DNA of 64,000 nt from Eudromia elegans (taxonomy: Eukaryota; Chordata; Aves; Tinamiformes; Tinamidae). The stretch covers positions 992,001 through 1,056,000 of the forward strand of contig PTEX01000206.1 in assembly GCA_003342815.1 (NCBI GenBank), written 5' to 3'. A program made the position numbers and the translations under genes. The number at the start of each line of letters is the position of its first letter. Position 1 is the first letter of the stretch. The notes beneath the pieces were generated by a model. That model searched no databases and had not been told where the DNA came from. It worked only from the letters and a program-made list of their open reading frames with translations. This document shows, one piece after another, positions 27,474-40,391 of this stretch.

Positions 27474-27624
27474 GTGAGGAAAACCAAAAAGGTTCTTATG
27501 GGCCAGCTGCGCAGGAACGAATCCTTTGGGGAGGCGAGCACCCTCCTGCAGGTTCCTTTCAGCTGCACCATTGTCACCGCCACGGCTGTCAAACTGGGCG
27601 TCATCGACGTTGCTGCTGTGCTAA
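27474..27624 (+). CDS. CNBD1: CNBD1 internal exon: phosphate-binding cassette of second CNB
   Basis: This exon has 50 codons plus one base, entering in phase 0 and leaving phase 1. Acceptor is CAACCAG; the donor is CTAA|gtacgc, usable but not strong. The product reads VRKTKKVLMGQLRRNESFGE, then ASTLLQVPFSCTIVTATAV and KLGVIDVAAVL. NESFGE at exon residues 15-20 is the start of the phosphate-binding cassette; the Glu that contacts ribose in cyclic-nucleotide receptors is present (27531-27533). In PKA-like domains an Arg follows the Pro (PRAAT). Here Pro is followed by Phe-Ser-Cys-Thr, so the phosphate-binding Arg is absent. The tail LGVID is the final strand before the C helix. The exon is much richer in GC than its neighbourhood and holds eight CpGs. 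Confidence 0.92.
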
Positions 27625-28652
27625 GTACGCAGTAATGCTTGCTTGCTTGCTTGGCAGGCAAGCTCCAAAGATGTGGCTTGTTTTCAGTCCAGATAGTCCA
27701 TTTTTTTTAGTCCATTCTTTGGTCAGAATGTTTAAGCTGTTCCTTCTCCTTCCTAAGATTTTGAAAAATGGCAATTTTCCTTTTATATGCTATGTAATGT
27801 TTTTATCTGGGCTTTTGGCCTTTGACATATGCAACCCTGGCTTCTTATTTTTCTGAGTGTTAAACCAGAGCTTTGTCTGACTGGAATGGGGACAAACAGA
27901 AGTTCAGATTTGTTTGAAGTCTTGGAGTGAGACTGCAAAGCAGCAGTGGATGAGAAATGAGATGGTAATTTAAAAGCTGTTTAGGATTCATCTTGCAAGC
28001 TTTTTCGCTGTCAAATAGTTTTATGTGGAGTTTTTCCACCTGACATGATGTTTGCAAGTTGCAGTGATTCTGGTCAGCTCAGGCCCATGTGTCACTGAAA
28101 CTCTAGACATTTTCAGATAAAGATTTACTTGAGGAAAGACCTGGGGTGAAGGAAATATATTCTCTCCTCCCACCCATAGTTTCTTATTATCTAACACAGT
28201 ACATGAGACACAGATTAAGATAGAGTCCCTGAAATTCCCCTATCCATCTACATCTGATTTTAATAGAATGTGAATCGTGCTCTTTTTTTTTTTTTGTAAT
28301 GTCACTTTGCACATGGTTAATTGCAATCACAGAATAAATATAACATAAGGCTTTTCTAATCCTGTTTTTCTGTTCACAGTAAATAAAAACTTTAATTTGT
28401 CTTATGATTTATTATATTATTCTTATCCTCTGATATGATAATCTCATCATTGCATAGCAATGATGCTACTGTCTTATGAAAAGTTGATAAATCACCTAAT
28501 TAAATTATTGCAGTGTATAGAATGTCTTCTGCACCACATAGTATATTCAGACACTAAAAAGTCTTGATGAAGATTTTAAATCTGTTCAGATTTCAAAATT
28601 CAAATCATATTAAACTCATATAATTCTTGAACTTTGTGTTTTATTACAACAT

Positions 28653-28697
28653 GACATATATATGCATATACATATATACTATACGTATATATATACT
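28653..28697. repeat. TA-rich simple sequence
   Basis: Imperfect alternating TA with interspersed GC and CG steps (ATATATGCATATACATATAT and similar). Confidence 0.75.
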
Positions 28698-29098
28698 TTC
28701 TCTCAATTTTGTGAACTAGGTTATATGGTTATTTTCACTGGTACTGGATAGATGGATACCTTAGCATTAAAGCAAAACAAGAGAGACTTTCACTATTACA
28801 ATAAAATCCTGACCAGACTCTACTGAGTAAAAACATTTTTCTCTCTGAAATATGTAAGTGGGGTTTTTTTATAGCTGAGTAATCAGTACATTAAAAGTAC
28901 TGATTTTACATTAATTATTTATTCTATATCGTGTAATTATTTAGCATGTTTCCTATTTGTTATCCATTTATAAATTGTAAAGATCCAACTCTCTAGAATC
29001 GGGTGTTTATATTTTATTTCATTTATAGTTTAAATTTTAGGTTTAAATTTTGCCTTTGAACATACTTAGAGATCTGCCTCTAGCTCTATTAGGAATTC

Positions 29099-29179
29099 TG
29101 TATATAGTGTATATATACACATATATATATAGTATATACAGAATATATATATATATATACAGTATACATATATATATAG
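29099..29179. repeat. TA dinucleotide microsatellite, imperfect
   Basis: About 80 bases of TA repeat are interrupted by GTGTA, CACA and CAGTA steps. It is partly self-complementary and may form a cruciform or cause assembly errors. Confidence 0.85.
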
Positions 29180-30086
29180 TCATGAAATTTTACTGTGAGG
29201 AATCTTATTTTTTTTCCCCAACTTTCTTCAATCACTATTCCTTTCACAGATTTGAATTAACTATAACCATTTATAGCAAAGTGCACTTGTGATCTTCTTT
29301 TGAGTGAGATTTGCAATGGACTATTGATTATTACCCTCCATTTTCTGAGCCTGAAAAGAAAAATGAATAGTGAAATGCCCTTTGTCTCTGTATACTGATT
29401 CCAATTTGGCATTCTTTTTCTCTTGAGTTATACAAAAGTTGGGTTGGGCTATGTGAAGACTCAAGGAGAATATGTCCTTAGAAAGGTATTATTCTTTTTC
29501 TCACTGTATCTAGTTGTTCCCTTTTTAAGCTGAGATTTCATATTATCTCTCTCACTTACGTTTGCCTTTCTCGCTATCTCTTCATCTGTGTTTTGTGCCT
29601 GCAGCTCATCCTTAACATATTCCATATAGCAGAGTTATATGTAAAATGAACATGGTAGGAAATTTTAAGCTTATTTTCTTAAGAAAGCAAATGTATGTGT
29701 TTTCTTCTTTATAATCTTCTATCCAGATGGACAATTCAATTAAATTTGAGAGATATCAACATAAGACAATTACATTTCCAGAAGTTTTTAAATATCAGCT
29801 GCTTGTTAGATGAGGAAAAGTGAAGAAAATGCAGAAGGAACGATTTTGGGTAGATTGCATTTAACAGCACATGTTCAGTCTGTTGGTGGCTGCGCACTCT
29901 CTGGTGACTCGATGTGAATGGAGCTCTGCCCTCCTCGCAGCACAGAGGGACCAGAAAGCCCTCGAGTCAGGGTGTATGACATATGAAGAATAAAAAGGGT
30001 AAATAAAGAACAACATCTTTAAGATATTTTCTTTCTTATTACTATTCCTCAAAAGAGTAACTTTCCTTTGTACTTTATTCACTGAT

Positions 30087-30128
30087 ATTTCCATGGACAT
30101 AATCATAATTTCCATGGTCATAATCATT
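30087..30128. repeat. 21-bp near-exact tandem duplication
   Basis: ATTTCCATGGACATAATCAT and ATTTCCATGGTCATAATCAT lie side by side and differ at one position in the first 20 bases. Each copy contains the palindrome CCATGG. Confidence 0.88.
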
Positions 30129-33100
30129 TGCCCTTGAATGGTTTACCTGGGTAGTTTTACATTGGCAGTTGTAACACCCGTATTAGGGTGTTGCTAACTC
30201 CTGCCAGGTAAACTGTGAACAACACAGAGACTGGCTCAAAGTATATTCTCTCCAAAGAATTGGCATTTGTGATGGGAATTGTTGCTACATGCTCTTCCCT
30301 GAGAGTAAGTCAATGGCAATGCTAGTGTCACTGGAGGTCCTGTCGTCCAGATGCTGCTGTTACTGATCCCAGAATTTCTTTTCTGTAAGGCTAAAGTTGC
30401 TAATCTGGGTGTGTGGGCCACATGTCAAGTAACTAACTCCTTCTGGATGAATAATTTACTGTTGTAAAATCAGCTGGAAATTCTTTTTTGTTTCCTATTC
30501 CATAGTAATAAACTGTTTGCACTCTGAAGGTCACAACTTTCTCTTTGTGGAATCAGAAAAACACACTTCAATATTTTATTTGTTCCACAAGATTGGAGTT
30601 AAGATATTGTGCCAATATGACAAGAACTTCAGTAAATTTTTTAAGTACCTATTCTTATTTTTATGGACTAGTACGTAAAACATACGTGAAACCACAGCGT
30701 GGAAAAATCAAATGTTTTATTGGATTCAAAATAATTTCTGTTGTCTAGATATTATAGAAAATCTTTGACAAAGGATTCTTTCTTGCCTGTGTCTCCTCTC
30801 TCCCACAAAAAGTTTATCTTCTACTTATTGTTTTTTTCATTACTGACTGAGAATACAGCACAAATAACAATAAAAAAAGAAAACTTGAAAGAGTTTTCCA
30901 ACATTCTCTTATGTAATATTTCAGGATGACTTTACTATATTTTTTTCCTAATATATAAAATCTCCAGAAATCATTGGCAACAAAGCATGTTTTATCTGGA
31001 ACAGCTTTAATTTTCCTCAAAATTTAAAAGTTTTTCAGTAAGAGTTGTGTTTTTTTGAGCTACAGATAATAGCTAATCTGGTTTGGAGATTTGTATATAT
31101 TCTCTGTTAGCTAAAATTTGTGTGAGGTTATGGAAAAAATACAATAGCAGGAAATGGTTTCTTTTATCATCTCCATTGTTCCTCCAGAAATGTATGGCTT
31201 TACTATAAGCTAGTGTGAAAAATAAAAAAGCCTGTGGCTGTTAAACACAGCTTACTAAAAGACGACCACACAACTGCAATATGGCAGATGATCACATGAG
31301 CATTGCTACTGGTATGTGATAAACACTAAAACAATTTTACTTAAGATAATCAAATTCATTAATCACACAATAAAAATCTTATCATGTCTTCATTGTTTAA
31401 TTTCGAAGCTAAGGGACAAGATGATTAGCAACAATTTTTGATTACTATGATCTCTTTGCCTTCAATCTGTTTTCATATTTTAAATTCAACATTTTATATG
31501 CTTTATTATAACAATCACTTGGAAGCAACTCTTTCATGAAATAGTTCATGAAATGAAAATTGGTGATTTGCAGATGAACTGCACATGGTTTGTCTTTAAT
31601 TATTTATTTAAAATTGTTTATTTCTTTTGCTAATCTGATTAATCTTCAAATGAATATATACCTGTGATTGGAAAGTCATAAATTTTCTCCATACGAACAG
31701 ACATAATCGTGCTATTCTATATCACAGAAATAAAGATTATATTATACTGTGGAAAGAAAGGCTATATTTGAGCTTTTCATTAGCCCTGTTTGGTGTCATG
31801 CTTTTTTAATGTCATGAGAACACAGTGCTACCTCTGTGTAAATAATGATGAATTAAAATGGATAGAAATCTACCATCTAAAATGACAATATGGGAAGCCA
31901 GAGATCTCTCTACATGAAACAATGCCACCTGCAATCAAAATAAGGGTATTTTTCTGATGCGCTCCAGCAGAAAAGTTCCATTTTGACACTTTTTCATAAA
32001 GATGTGCATATCCCATAGTGTTTGGAAATGAGTTAGAAACATGGTTCAGTTCCTGCCTTTATATTTAACATTTATGTTAAAAATGTTAACATAACATTTG
32101 GAGATCAAGGTGTGCTATTCTGAGCACGTACCAGTAAGCTGGTATGTTCCTTGGCAACATCTCTGTGTCCCTCAGAGCTTTTACAGGGCCATTGCAACTC
32201 TACATAAACACGTTTGGACCATGCTTACATGGTGTGGAATCTATTGCAGATGTATGCTGATATGGCTGTTGACTCGCTGGCTGACAAACATACCAAAACA
32301 AGGTGGTAGTCTGTAAAATTAGCTTTTCTCAGATAAGAACAAATCTAAATCTGATCTGTGCCTTATCACAATGAAGACCCAACTGCTATGTAACTAACTT
32401 TGTCTCCTTTGAAACTGGCTGCAGAGTGTTAACCTGCTCAGACCTGATTCTATAGGAACCTTTTCTCTGTTGCTCCTTGCAAACAAGGCCACCTCTGTAA
32501 TGGATTGTCTTTGAAAGGGTAAAAAACTTTCTCAGTGTCTATATATTTTACAACCTGTAAGTTCTTTCAGGTCTATTATTTGATGTCATTTCTACCTTAG
32601 ATAAAATTTTAGCCAAATATTTTGCTTTCTCTACATAGGGTTATCTGTAGTTTCTAAAATGTTGCAGCCCTTTCTATCACATTTTCAGAAGGAGACAGGC
32701 GGGAAAATCTTGTCCTCATTAAATTAATATCTGCTCAGTAATTTATAACAGGACAACTTTTAGATTTTTTTTTCCACCAGTCAGTGCTTAAAAACAAATA
32801 TTCATCATCAACCTAAATGATAGTTTTTTTTTTTCCTGTGACCTTGAAATTTCCTGGAGTTTACTCACTGCAGAGAAGAATCTAAAACTGCAATATTGAA
32901 TTTCCTGAACTTCTGAACCACCAGGTTGCTTGTGTACCTTGGAAAGCAGAAAATCCTCTCAAAAGAAGGCTCTCAAAGCTCCTGCAGTCCCCAGTTCTAA
33001 AGGAGTTGTCATGGAAGAGTCATCCCAGTCATAGATCCTAAAATTCTAAGTTCTGCATTTCACAGGGCAATTTGGCTAGAATACTAGGCAAGGTTTTATT

Positions 33101-33396
33101 GGATACTTCTCTGTGTGTTGGCAGGCATTAGTTGGAACAGATGTTTATATATAACATTTTTATTTCTAAAACATGCTTCATCTTTAAAACTAGTTTGGTT
33201 TATTGCTCTTTCTTCTCCTATTGGAAAGCTGTTACAGAATATTCTGGCTCTGATGATTAGAAGCTTCTAATTTCCAATCCAAATATATTCATGGCCCATT
33301 TAGATATATTTTTCTTAGGTCAACATTTTATATTTTTAATAATTTTTCTCCCTCTTTTGTGTTTACCCTCAATCATTCCATACATTTAGGTAGAGC

Positions 33397-33690
33397 AATA
33401 CTGCCACAACTCTTTTCGTTCTGCTAAATTGAACAAGCCAAGCCCTTTTTATCTTGTTTCATATGTCTAGTACTGCACTGCATTTGGGTTCTTTTCTGCA
33501 GCAGCTCATGTCTGCATTCATCTTCCTTTAGAAATGGCAACCAAATCCAGACACAGAGTTTCTGATAAGACCTTCTTTTTTGCAGTGCCCTAGGGACTTC
33601 AGCTCATACGTTTGAGAATTGCATTTGCCATTTGATAGCCATTTCACATTACTGGTAGCAATTGGTTTGGCAAATCCTCAACTTTCGTTT
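33397..33690 (-). mobile_element. Old, highly diverged CR1 LINE fragment (antisense)
   Basis: Blocks in this stretch align by eye, in the right order, with the reverse complement of CR1. The best are GCAGCAGCTCATGTCTGCAT, AATCCAGACACAGAGTTTCT and TTGCCATTTGATAGCCATTT followed by CACATTACTGG. Divergence is strong, so this would be one of the oldest repeats here. The boundaries are approximate. Confidence 0.5.
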
Positions 33691-36179
33691 GCTTCTTTTC
33701 AATGAGCTCAGTTTAGAGCAGAAATTGCTTTTGCTTCTCCTTAGGTGCATCAGCTTGCTTTAATGCTGTCCACAATTATCTTCCTCTTGTTCCCTCTGTC
33801 TCATGTTCTGGTCTTCTTCACATCGTGCTTTACTAGCAAGTGTTATCAGTTAGCTGCTACTTTTTCTGCCTACATGAAATGTAACGTAATGAATATATTA
33901 AACAACATCTGTGTCATGACTAGACTTACTCCATTAGTAGTTGATCACAGTTTGATTATTCCTTTCTCAGATTGCCAGGTCTTTTTTCAGTCAGTTCCCT
34001 GCCCACCCCACAATTCTTGTCCCTGCAGGCGTGTTCTCCCACTCGCTAATGCCTTAGGTACACATCAGATGTTTTACCACATGTCTAATAGCCTAAGTAT
34101 ATTGTTATTCTCCCACATATCTTGTACACTACAGGTATCAAGCTAGTCTGATTCAATTTAGAATTTGGATAATTTATCTTGGATCTTATTTTTTTACCAT
34201 AGGTCTTGGATTATTTTCCTCAACAAATGTATTCTTTACTTAAAAATGATGTGGTTTATCCTGTAATTTATGAAATCTTATAATCTTCAGAAAAAGAATG
34301 TGTTTATGTAACATAAGGAGTTTTATAAGGGTTTTGGGAAATGTATGCTGTCTGCTTCAGATAAAGATTTGAACTGTGTTTTCTCAATGTCTGAAATCAG
34401 CAACTTTCTTATGTAGGATATTCTTAATGGAAAATCTGCTGTCCCTCTCTTTTTGAACCCATACACTTCAGATAGAGTATTTGAATAGTCAATGAATAAG
34501 AAAGTGGCTCTAGTCTGGTGCTATGGAGAGATTAAGCACCCCTGTTCAGTTCCTGGACTTACAGAATATGAGCACATTACATACAACTTAGATGAAACAG
34601 GGGTTACTAAGGGCACTTGCTCTCTCTGTTTTCCCGAAGTATTTCTGGCCTTTAGCATAGGATATCCCTTTGGGAAGAGGAGCTGGGGTTCCTCAGAGGA
34701 AGAGTAAGGAATTGGATGTTCTTGTCATTAAGCTGTGAAAAAGATTTCTAAATAAATATGGTTCATTTCACAAAATCGAGAGTAAAGGGGGATGATGTGT
34801 TTTGGTTTATTTGACTGATTAAATGAAAATAAGTTATCCATGCATGTCTAAAAGTAACTTATTTATGTTTCTTCATCCAGGTTCTTGGTTCTCATGGAAA
34901 TATCTAGCGTGCTTCTAACATTACTTCTTAACCTAAACAGCTAGGAAAATAAAGTATGGTTCAGGATATGTCACTGATACAGTCACTTTTGTCAGGAGCT
35001 ATGGATTTATATGCATTTATTACACTATTTGATTTTGGGAATTTGGGGGAAATAATGGGAATATTTCAATCTCTATGAGAATATTCTTAAAGTCTGGGAT
35101 CATCAACAGCCTTTTAAAGAGTAAATGTAGGTGTATCCATGGACATATTTTAGTGGACTAAGTTTTATATATGACTTTATTTTTCTGACTTAAAAAGGAA
35201 AGAGATGTTTTTAAAAATATCCAGGGAAACATTATGTTCTCATACATACACTGTACAGAACACTGAATAAGATGTTTATAACAAGTTCAATTTATACAAT
35301 TATTATTTATACTGCCTGTGATATAACAAAGAAGAATTCTTTTACATGCTCAGGATACTTCCTGACTCTACAGTTTTATTTCACTATATAGTTACTACAA
35401 AGCAGTAGTAGTAACTACTACTATGAAAAATAAGCTAATTAAAATAGTGTTAGGAGAGTATAAGAAAATTATTGTGGTGATTCCATTCATTCCATTACTA
35501 CAGTCTTTTAAAATGTCTCATTTTAAAATATATCTCATTATTTTTTCCCTAATTGTAAAAGATTAAATTAATAACTTGGTGTTGCCTTATGAACACAGTT
35601 GTCAGTTTGTCAAAAGCAATATGTATTTACTCTTCAGAGAGTACTGACCCATTATATTTTCTTATTGATTATTGTATAAGATCATGGAGCTCATATATAA
35701 AATTGTTATTTCCTTTATAATAAACCTAATGTCCAATTATTAAATTCAGTGTAATTTCTTTTTCTCCAGTATGTAGTAAAGGAATATTTTTATCAGTATG
35801 GACTAAAGAAAACAACAACAACAACAAAACACTTTTCAAGCTCTGCTCTCAAAAGAATAACCAGAAAGCTTTGATTAATGTTTTTTTTTCTGCCTGTGTT
35901 ATTACACGATATTGATCTTCAAGTAGAAGCCACAAAAGAATTCTGCTACATGAGCACCTTCAGATCACCAAAATCTTGCTAATGGCCTTGGATTCCTTAC
36001 TAATAGTCCATATGTGTATTATTTTATTGGAAGCTCTGCATTAACATTATTTTTCCACTGTTTCCTTGCATAACCTTGGAAGGGACAAACTGAGCTTTCA
36101 CAAAACGTATAATTAGCATGCCACATTCAAATATGGCAGTTTAATTCTTTGAAAAGACACACAGCATAATTTCAGACCT

Positions 36180-36183
<4 letters not shown>

Positions 36184-36221
<38 letters not shown>

Positions 36222-36256
36222 NNNNNNNNNNNNNNNNNNNNNNNNNNNNNNNNNNN
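36184..36256. other. T37 homopolymer and assembly gap (35 N)
   Basis: T runs from 36184 to 36220, followed by one A and then N from 36222 to 36256. Unique sequence resumes with AAAAGAGTG. The homopolymer probably broke the assembly, so the true length is unknown. Any open frame across it that reads as poly-lysine is an artefact. Confidence 0.95.
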
Positions 36257-39200
36257 AAAAGAGTGTAAAATAGAAAAACATTATGTATGACTGATATTTC
36301 TGCCCCTGCAAAATGCCTGATGAGAGCTTTCTTTTCCATATCAATAGTGCAGGTGCCAGCACTGTTAAGGCAGGTAACACCATGTTGCTGAAATGCAGTG
36401 CTTTGGTCCCCTGGATGTGCAGGTGCTCTCTGCACAACCATATGAAAACCAGAGATGAGAGAGAAAAGGATATTTTTGTTCTTTTCAGTCAATTAGAATG
36501 CTATCTGCAATAGAAATCCGTAAGAAATTATTGCAGACATTCCCACGCAGAAGCGGCTTTTCCCTTTGATTCTCCAGAGCACTTTGGGGACGTAGATTCT
36601 GATGGAACATAGCGGCCTTATATGATGACAAACTGAGGAGCTTGGCTTGTTGTAACAGAAAATTATGTGCCCATAGGCGGTGCCTGGAAAATGAAGAAAC
36701 ACATTTTTTCCTAAGATTTCTGTATGACCTTTTGCCACAGCAAATCCCACAGGCCCTCTGAGTTTCGAGGAACAGACAGCTGGGAGACAATATATGTTTG
36801 AAGCAAGTGCTTTGCCATTGCTTTTAACCTTTCTTTTTTTTCTTTTCTTCTTTTTTTCCAACTTTTTATGTGGGAAAAAGACAGACTTGTTCTATATTTT
36901 GATGTGAAAGTAAACACAGAAATAAAGCCTGAAAATGTAATTTTAAATTTTATTCAGTGTAACATTCAGAATTATGTACATGACCACTTAGTTTATATTA
37001 GTACAAGGATACCACATTGGCATAATTTTGTGATATCTTAGTGGGTGATTTTACTTCTAATCTTTTACAGGTGCCTGGAATGCACCCATTATTTCAATGG
37101 AGATGAAGTTATATTTACTCTATAATTACTGGAAATTCCTGTTTTCCACACTTTACTTGTTACACTTTGTTTATCATACTTTGCCTGTTCAATGGCTTTT
37201 ACCGATAGTTTCCTGCAATTCCCTTTTCATGTTAGTACCAAAGATTTGAGAATTAATCTTCCAATGACTTGTACTAGCATGTATATTTCTAATTAATTAA
37301 AAACATTAAAAATGCTAATACAGCTGGGTTTCGCACGCTTTGTACAAAGTAAAAGACTATGTATAATGTACAACAAAAAAAGAAAATAATCTTTTAACTT
37401 TTATCCTTCTACTCTCCTGTTTCAAAGGTGAAGCCAAATTATAAGCAATGTATTGATGCAAATTGTCACAATTTCTTTCCTTTCTATACCTTTTTTTAAA
37501 GTTTTGCTTAAAGGTTTTACTTTGCTGCTTAGCTAGATTTCAGAACTTCATAGCATACAATATTTCTCCAAAATTGTTTAAAGATTCCATATGACAGTTG
37601 AGCTCTTATGAACATCTGCCATTAAATACCAAGCAAGCTTTATCTCTGCGCTTGAAATAACACTATTTCAGGAAAGAGTTGCAAAGAATCAGTTCAGGTG
37701 AACTGAACTGGAGTTAAGCCCAGACAAGTGAATACCTGCTGAATACCCGTTTGTTATCACAAATTCCTAAAGATAAGCTATGATAATCACCAGATCAACA
37801 AAAATAACTGTTGTAATAAAATAAATAACATTACCTTCTAAAAAAATGCTTTGTGACCTGCTTAAAATACTGCTTGCTTAGCTTTTCCTTCTTTTCCTTT
37901 TCCTTTCACTCTTTTTCTCTCTTGTCCCAAATGATCTTATCTGCATCAGTGAACTGCTAGCTGCAAAACCTTTTACTTGCACTCTGGTGAACCACTCCAT
38001 TCCACATACTGCTTGAAGTGAGGAAAACACACCAGCATAGAAGATGTTTCTTAATGAATGATTGTGATGCAAATTCATAGCAAGAATCTTGACTTGGGAT
38101 CCCAGTCCTTGCTCATGCAAAAGGAAATCAAATGCATCAAGCTCTTATCAGATATGTCAAATTTCATTAAAAAAAAAAAAAAGCATAGAAAAGTAATAGT
38201 CTAAATAGATCCTAGCTAGAACACAGCTGGTGTTTTAAATGGTTGAATTCTGGTTTCTTGCACTTAGCATGATGTTCATTACTTGACTAGTTTAGTAATT
38301 ATGTTAATAGAATCTAGGAAGGTTTAATCAGGAATAAAATCTTGTATAGATCAAGGAAGGGAAGCTGAAATAAATAGCCTATTCTGAGGAAAAGCTTTTT
38401 ATAACTCATTTAACACCTATACTTTGCTTATCTATGGAATATATCTATCTACAATCTAAATAAATATCTTCTAAGCAAAAGGTTTCTTTCTTCTTGAACA
38501 ATGAACTTCTGTAACATGACAATTACTCTTTACCAGTCAGGATATTTTATAGAAAGAATTAATTGTCAACTAACTTATTTTATGATCCTTTATCATAACT
38601 TTTCCCCACCAGCATTTTATTGTGACATTTTTTTAGTTGAAATTTCAAGTTTTGCTATTTTTGTTTAAGGGAAACAATTGCAATAGAGAAATAAATTCAC
38701 AGACAAAATCTAAACAGATTTACTGAAACATACAATATTATAAAGTGTTTGAGTTGGCTTGATTCTTTTTTTTTATTAAATTTGACATCAGAAAGATTTT
38801 GAAGAATATTCTTATGGGATTTTTTTTTCCTTCTACCCATGTTCACTAAAGCCCTACTGCCTTCAAAACATGGCTTAAGTTCATAATTTTCTATGCATGA
38901 AACTTACTTAGAAAAAAAAGCTAATGTGTGAATTTAGACAGGCTTAATTCTTCTTGATTAACTCCATCTGCAGTGCCTTTGATTCCAGGAGACACCTTAT
39001 TCTAATTTTCTAATTACCTCTTTTATTGCAGAAACTGAGTATTCACACATGGATTTAATCAGGAGAAGCAGCTTAGAAATGACTGTTCTAGAAAAACAAA
39101 TAAACAAACACACCACTCTTATGAAGATAAACCTTAACATGATACTTGAAGATAATAGGATTGAGTAGGTGGTAATTGAATCAAATGGATTAAAATTCAA

Positions 39201-40355
39201 TTCATTTTTTTCTGAGGTATGTGGTTCTGTAGGTTTAGCTAGAGAACAAAGCTAACAATTTTGTTATATAAGTTGGTAGCTTTTGGTCTGTATATGTAAC
39301 ATGAACAGATTAGTTGTTTTTACACAAATATTTCTTAGGGCTTATATGCATAAAATTCTTGCTCCTGGCCTACTCTAGTCAATGTTTCCTGCTCTCTGGA
39401 AACCACATAGTACCTATCCTGACCTGGGCGAAATATGAAGTAACACCATCTAGATGATCCCTCAGTGAACACAGCTAAGGTTACTTAAATTGCCCTGTGG
39501 TCTGGAAACAACTCAAGACCAGCAACTGCAGGTCAGCTGGTAGCTGAGTTACCATGTACTTATGCATATGCCTAAGCCCCCTATGTAAAACAAAACTTTA
39601 GATTGTCCAATTGGATTTTTTAGGTCAGGCTTTTGATTTCGTTCTCTTTTTCTGCCATTCACTGTGTGCAGCCACAGCACTTTAATATCATTGATCCAAG
39701 AAAAGAATGAGAAGTCACACTGAGAAAAACTGTTTTCTAGATCAGTGATCCAAATCTTCACATTCTCTCTCCATTTTACTTGAGAGAATTTATAATGATT
39801 CTGGAAATAGGCAGAGTGATTTATGAAGCAAACCTACATTTTCATCTATCACAAGTTTTCTAACACTGAAATATTGCAGAAGTGAAAATATTAAACCAAG
39901 TATACAGATCTCAAAACTCTCATGTGATTTTTAATAAAACTCCTCTATATAGGGTTAGCTATAGGTTAAACTATATGACCCTCTATAGGCAGGCTTTATA
40001 ATTGATTGCTATGTAATCAAGAGCAAACTAGAAAAAAACATTGTGAGTATAAGTTAGACACTCATCACAACACTCTCTATGTAATGATCTGTAGAAAAGA
40101 GGTAAAAACCCTGAATAATCCACAGTGTGTTCTTATATATTCCTATTGCTCATTATTTTACATATAGACACTTATCATCATTAAAGTGTCTCTTTGATAT
40201 CATTGTCACCTGAGGCCTTGGCAATTGGATGTTGTTCAAGCCAATCTATTCTTCCACCATCACAGAAAACAGTCAAAAGACTTTTTAGTGATGCACAAAA
40301 ATACACTTTTCTTCCCTTAATGTGATTTTTTCTAATTCTTTGTTACTCAGTAATA

Positions 40356-40391
40356 CTCATTTGTGCTATATAGCTCATTTGTGCTATATAG
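40356..40391. repeat. Exact 18-bp tandem duplication
   Basis: CTCATTTGTGCTATATAG occurs twice in direct succession (40356-40373 and 40374-40391) with no mismatch. Confidence 0.92.

Noticed and set aside
27386-27856. 156-codon plus-strand open frame at the CNB exon
   Set aside because: It reads the real CNBD1 exon in another frame. The frame that joins the neighbouring exons gives the CNB motif, so this one is a shadow.
33745-34146. 133-codon plus-strand open frame with hydrophobic stretches
   Set aside because: No start context, domain or splice sites. It lies just right of an old CR1 fragment in intron sequence, so chance openness or element remains explain it.
36172-36492. Minus-strand frame with a poly-lysine end
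   Set aside because: Made by the T37 run and the N gap. Not a gene.
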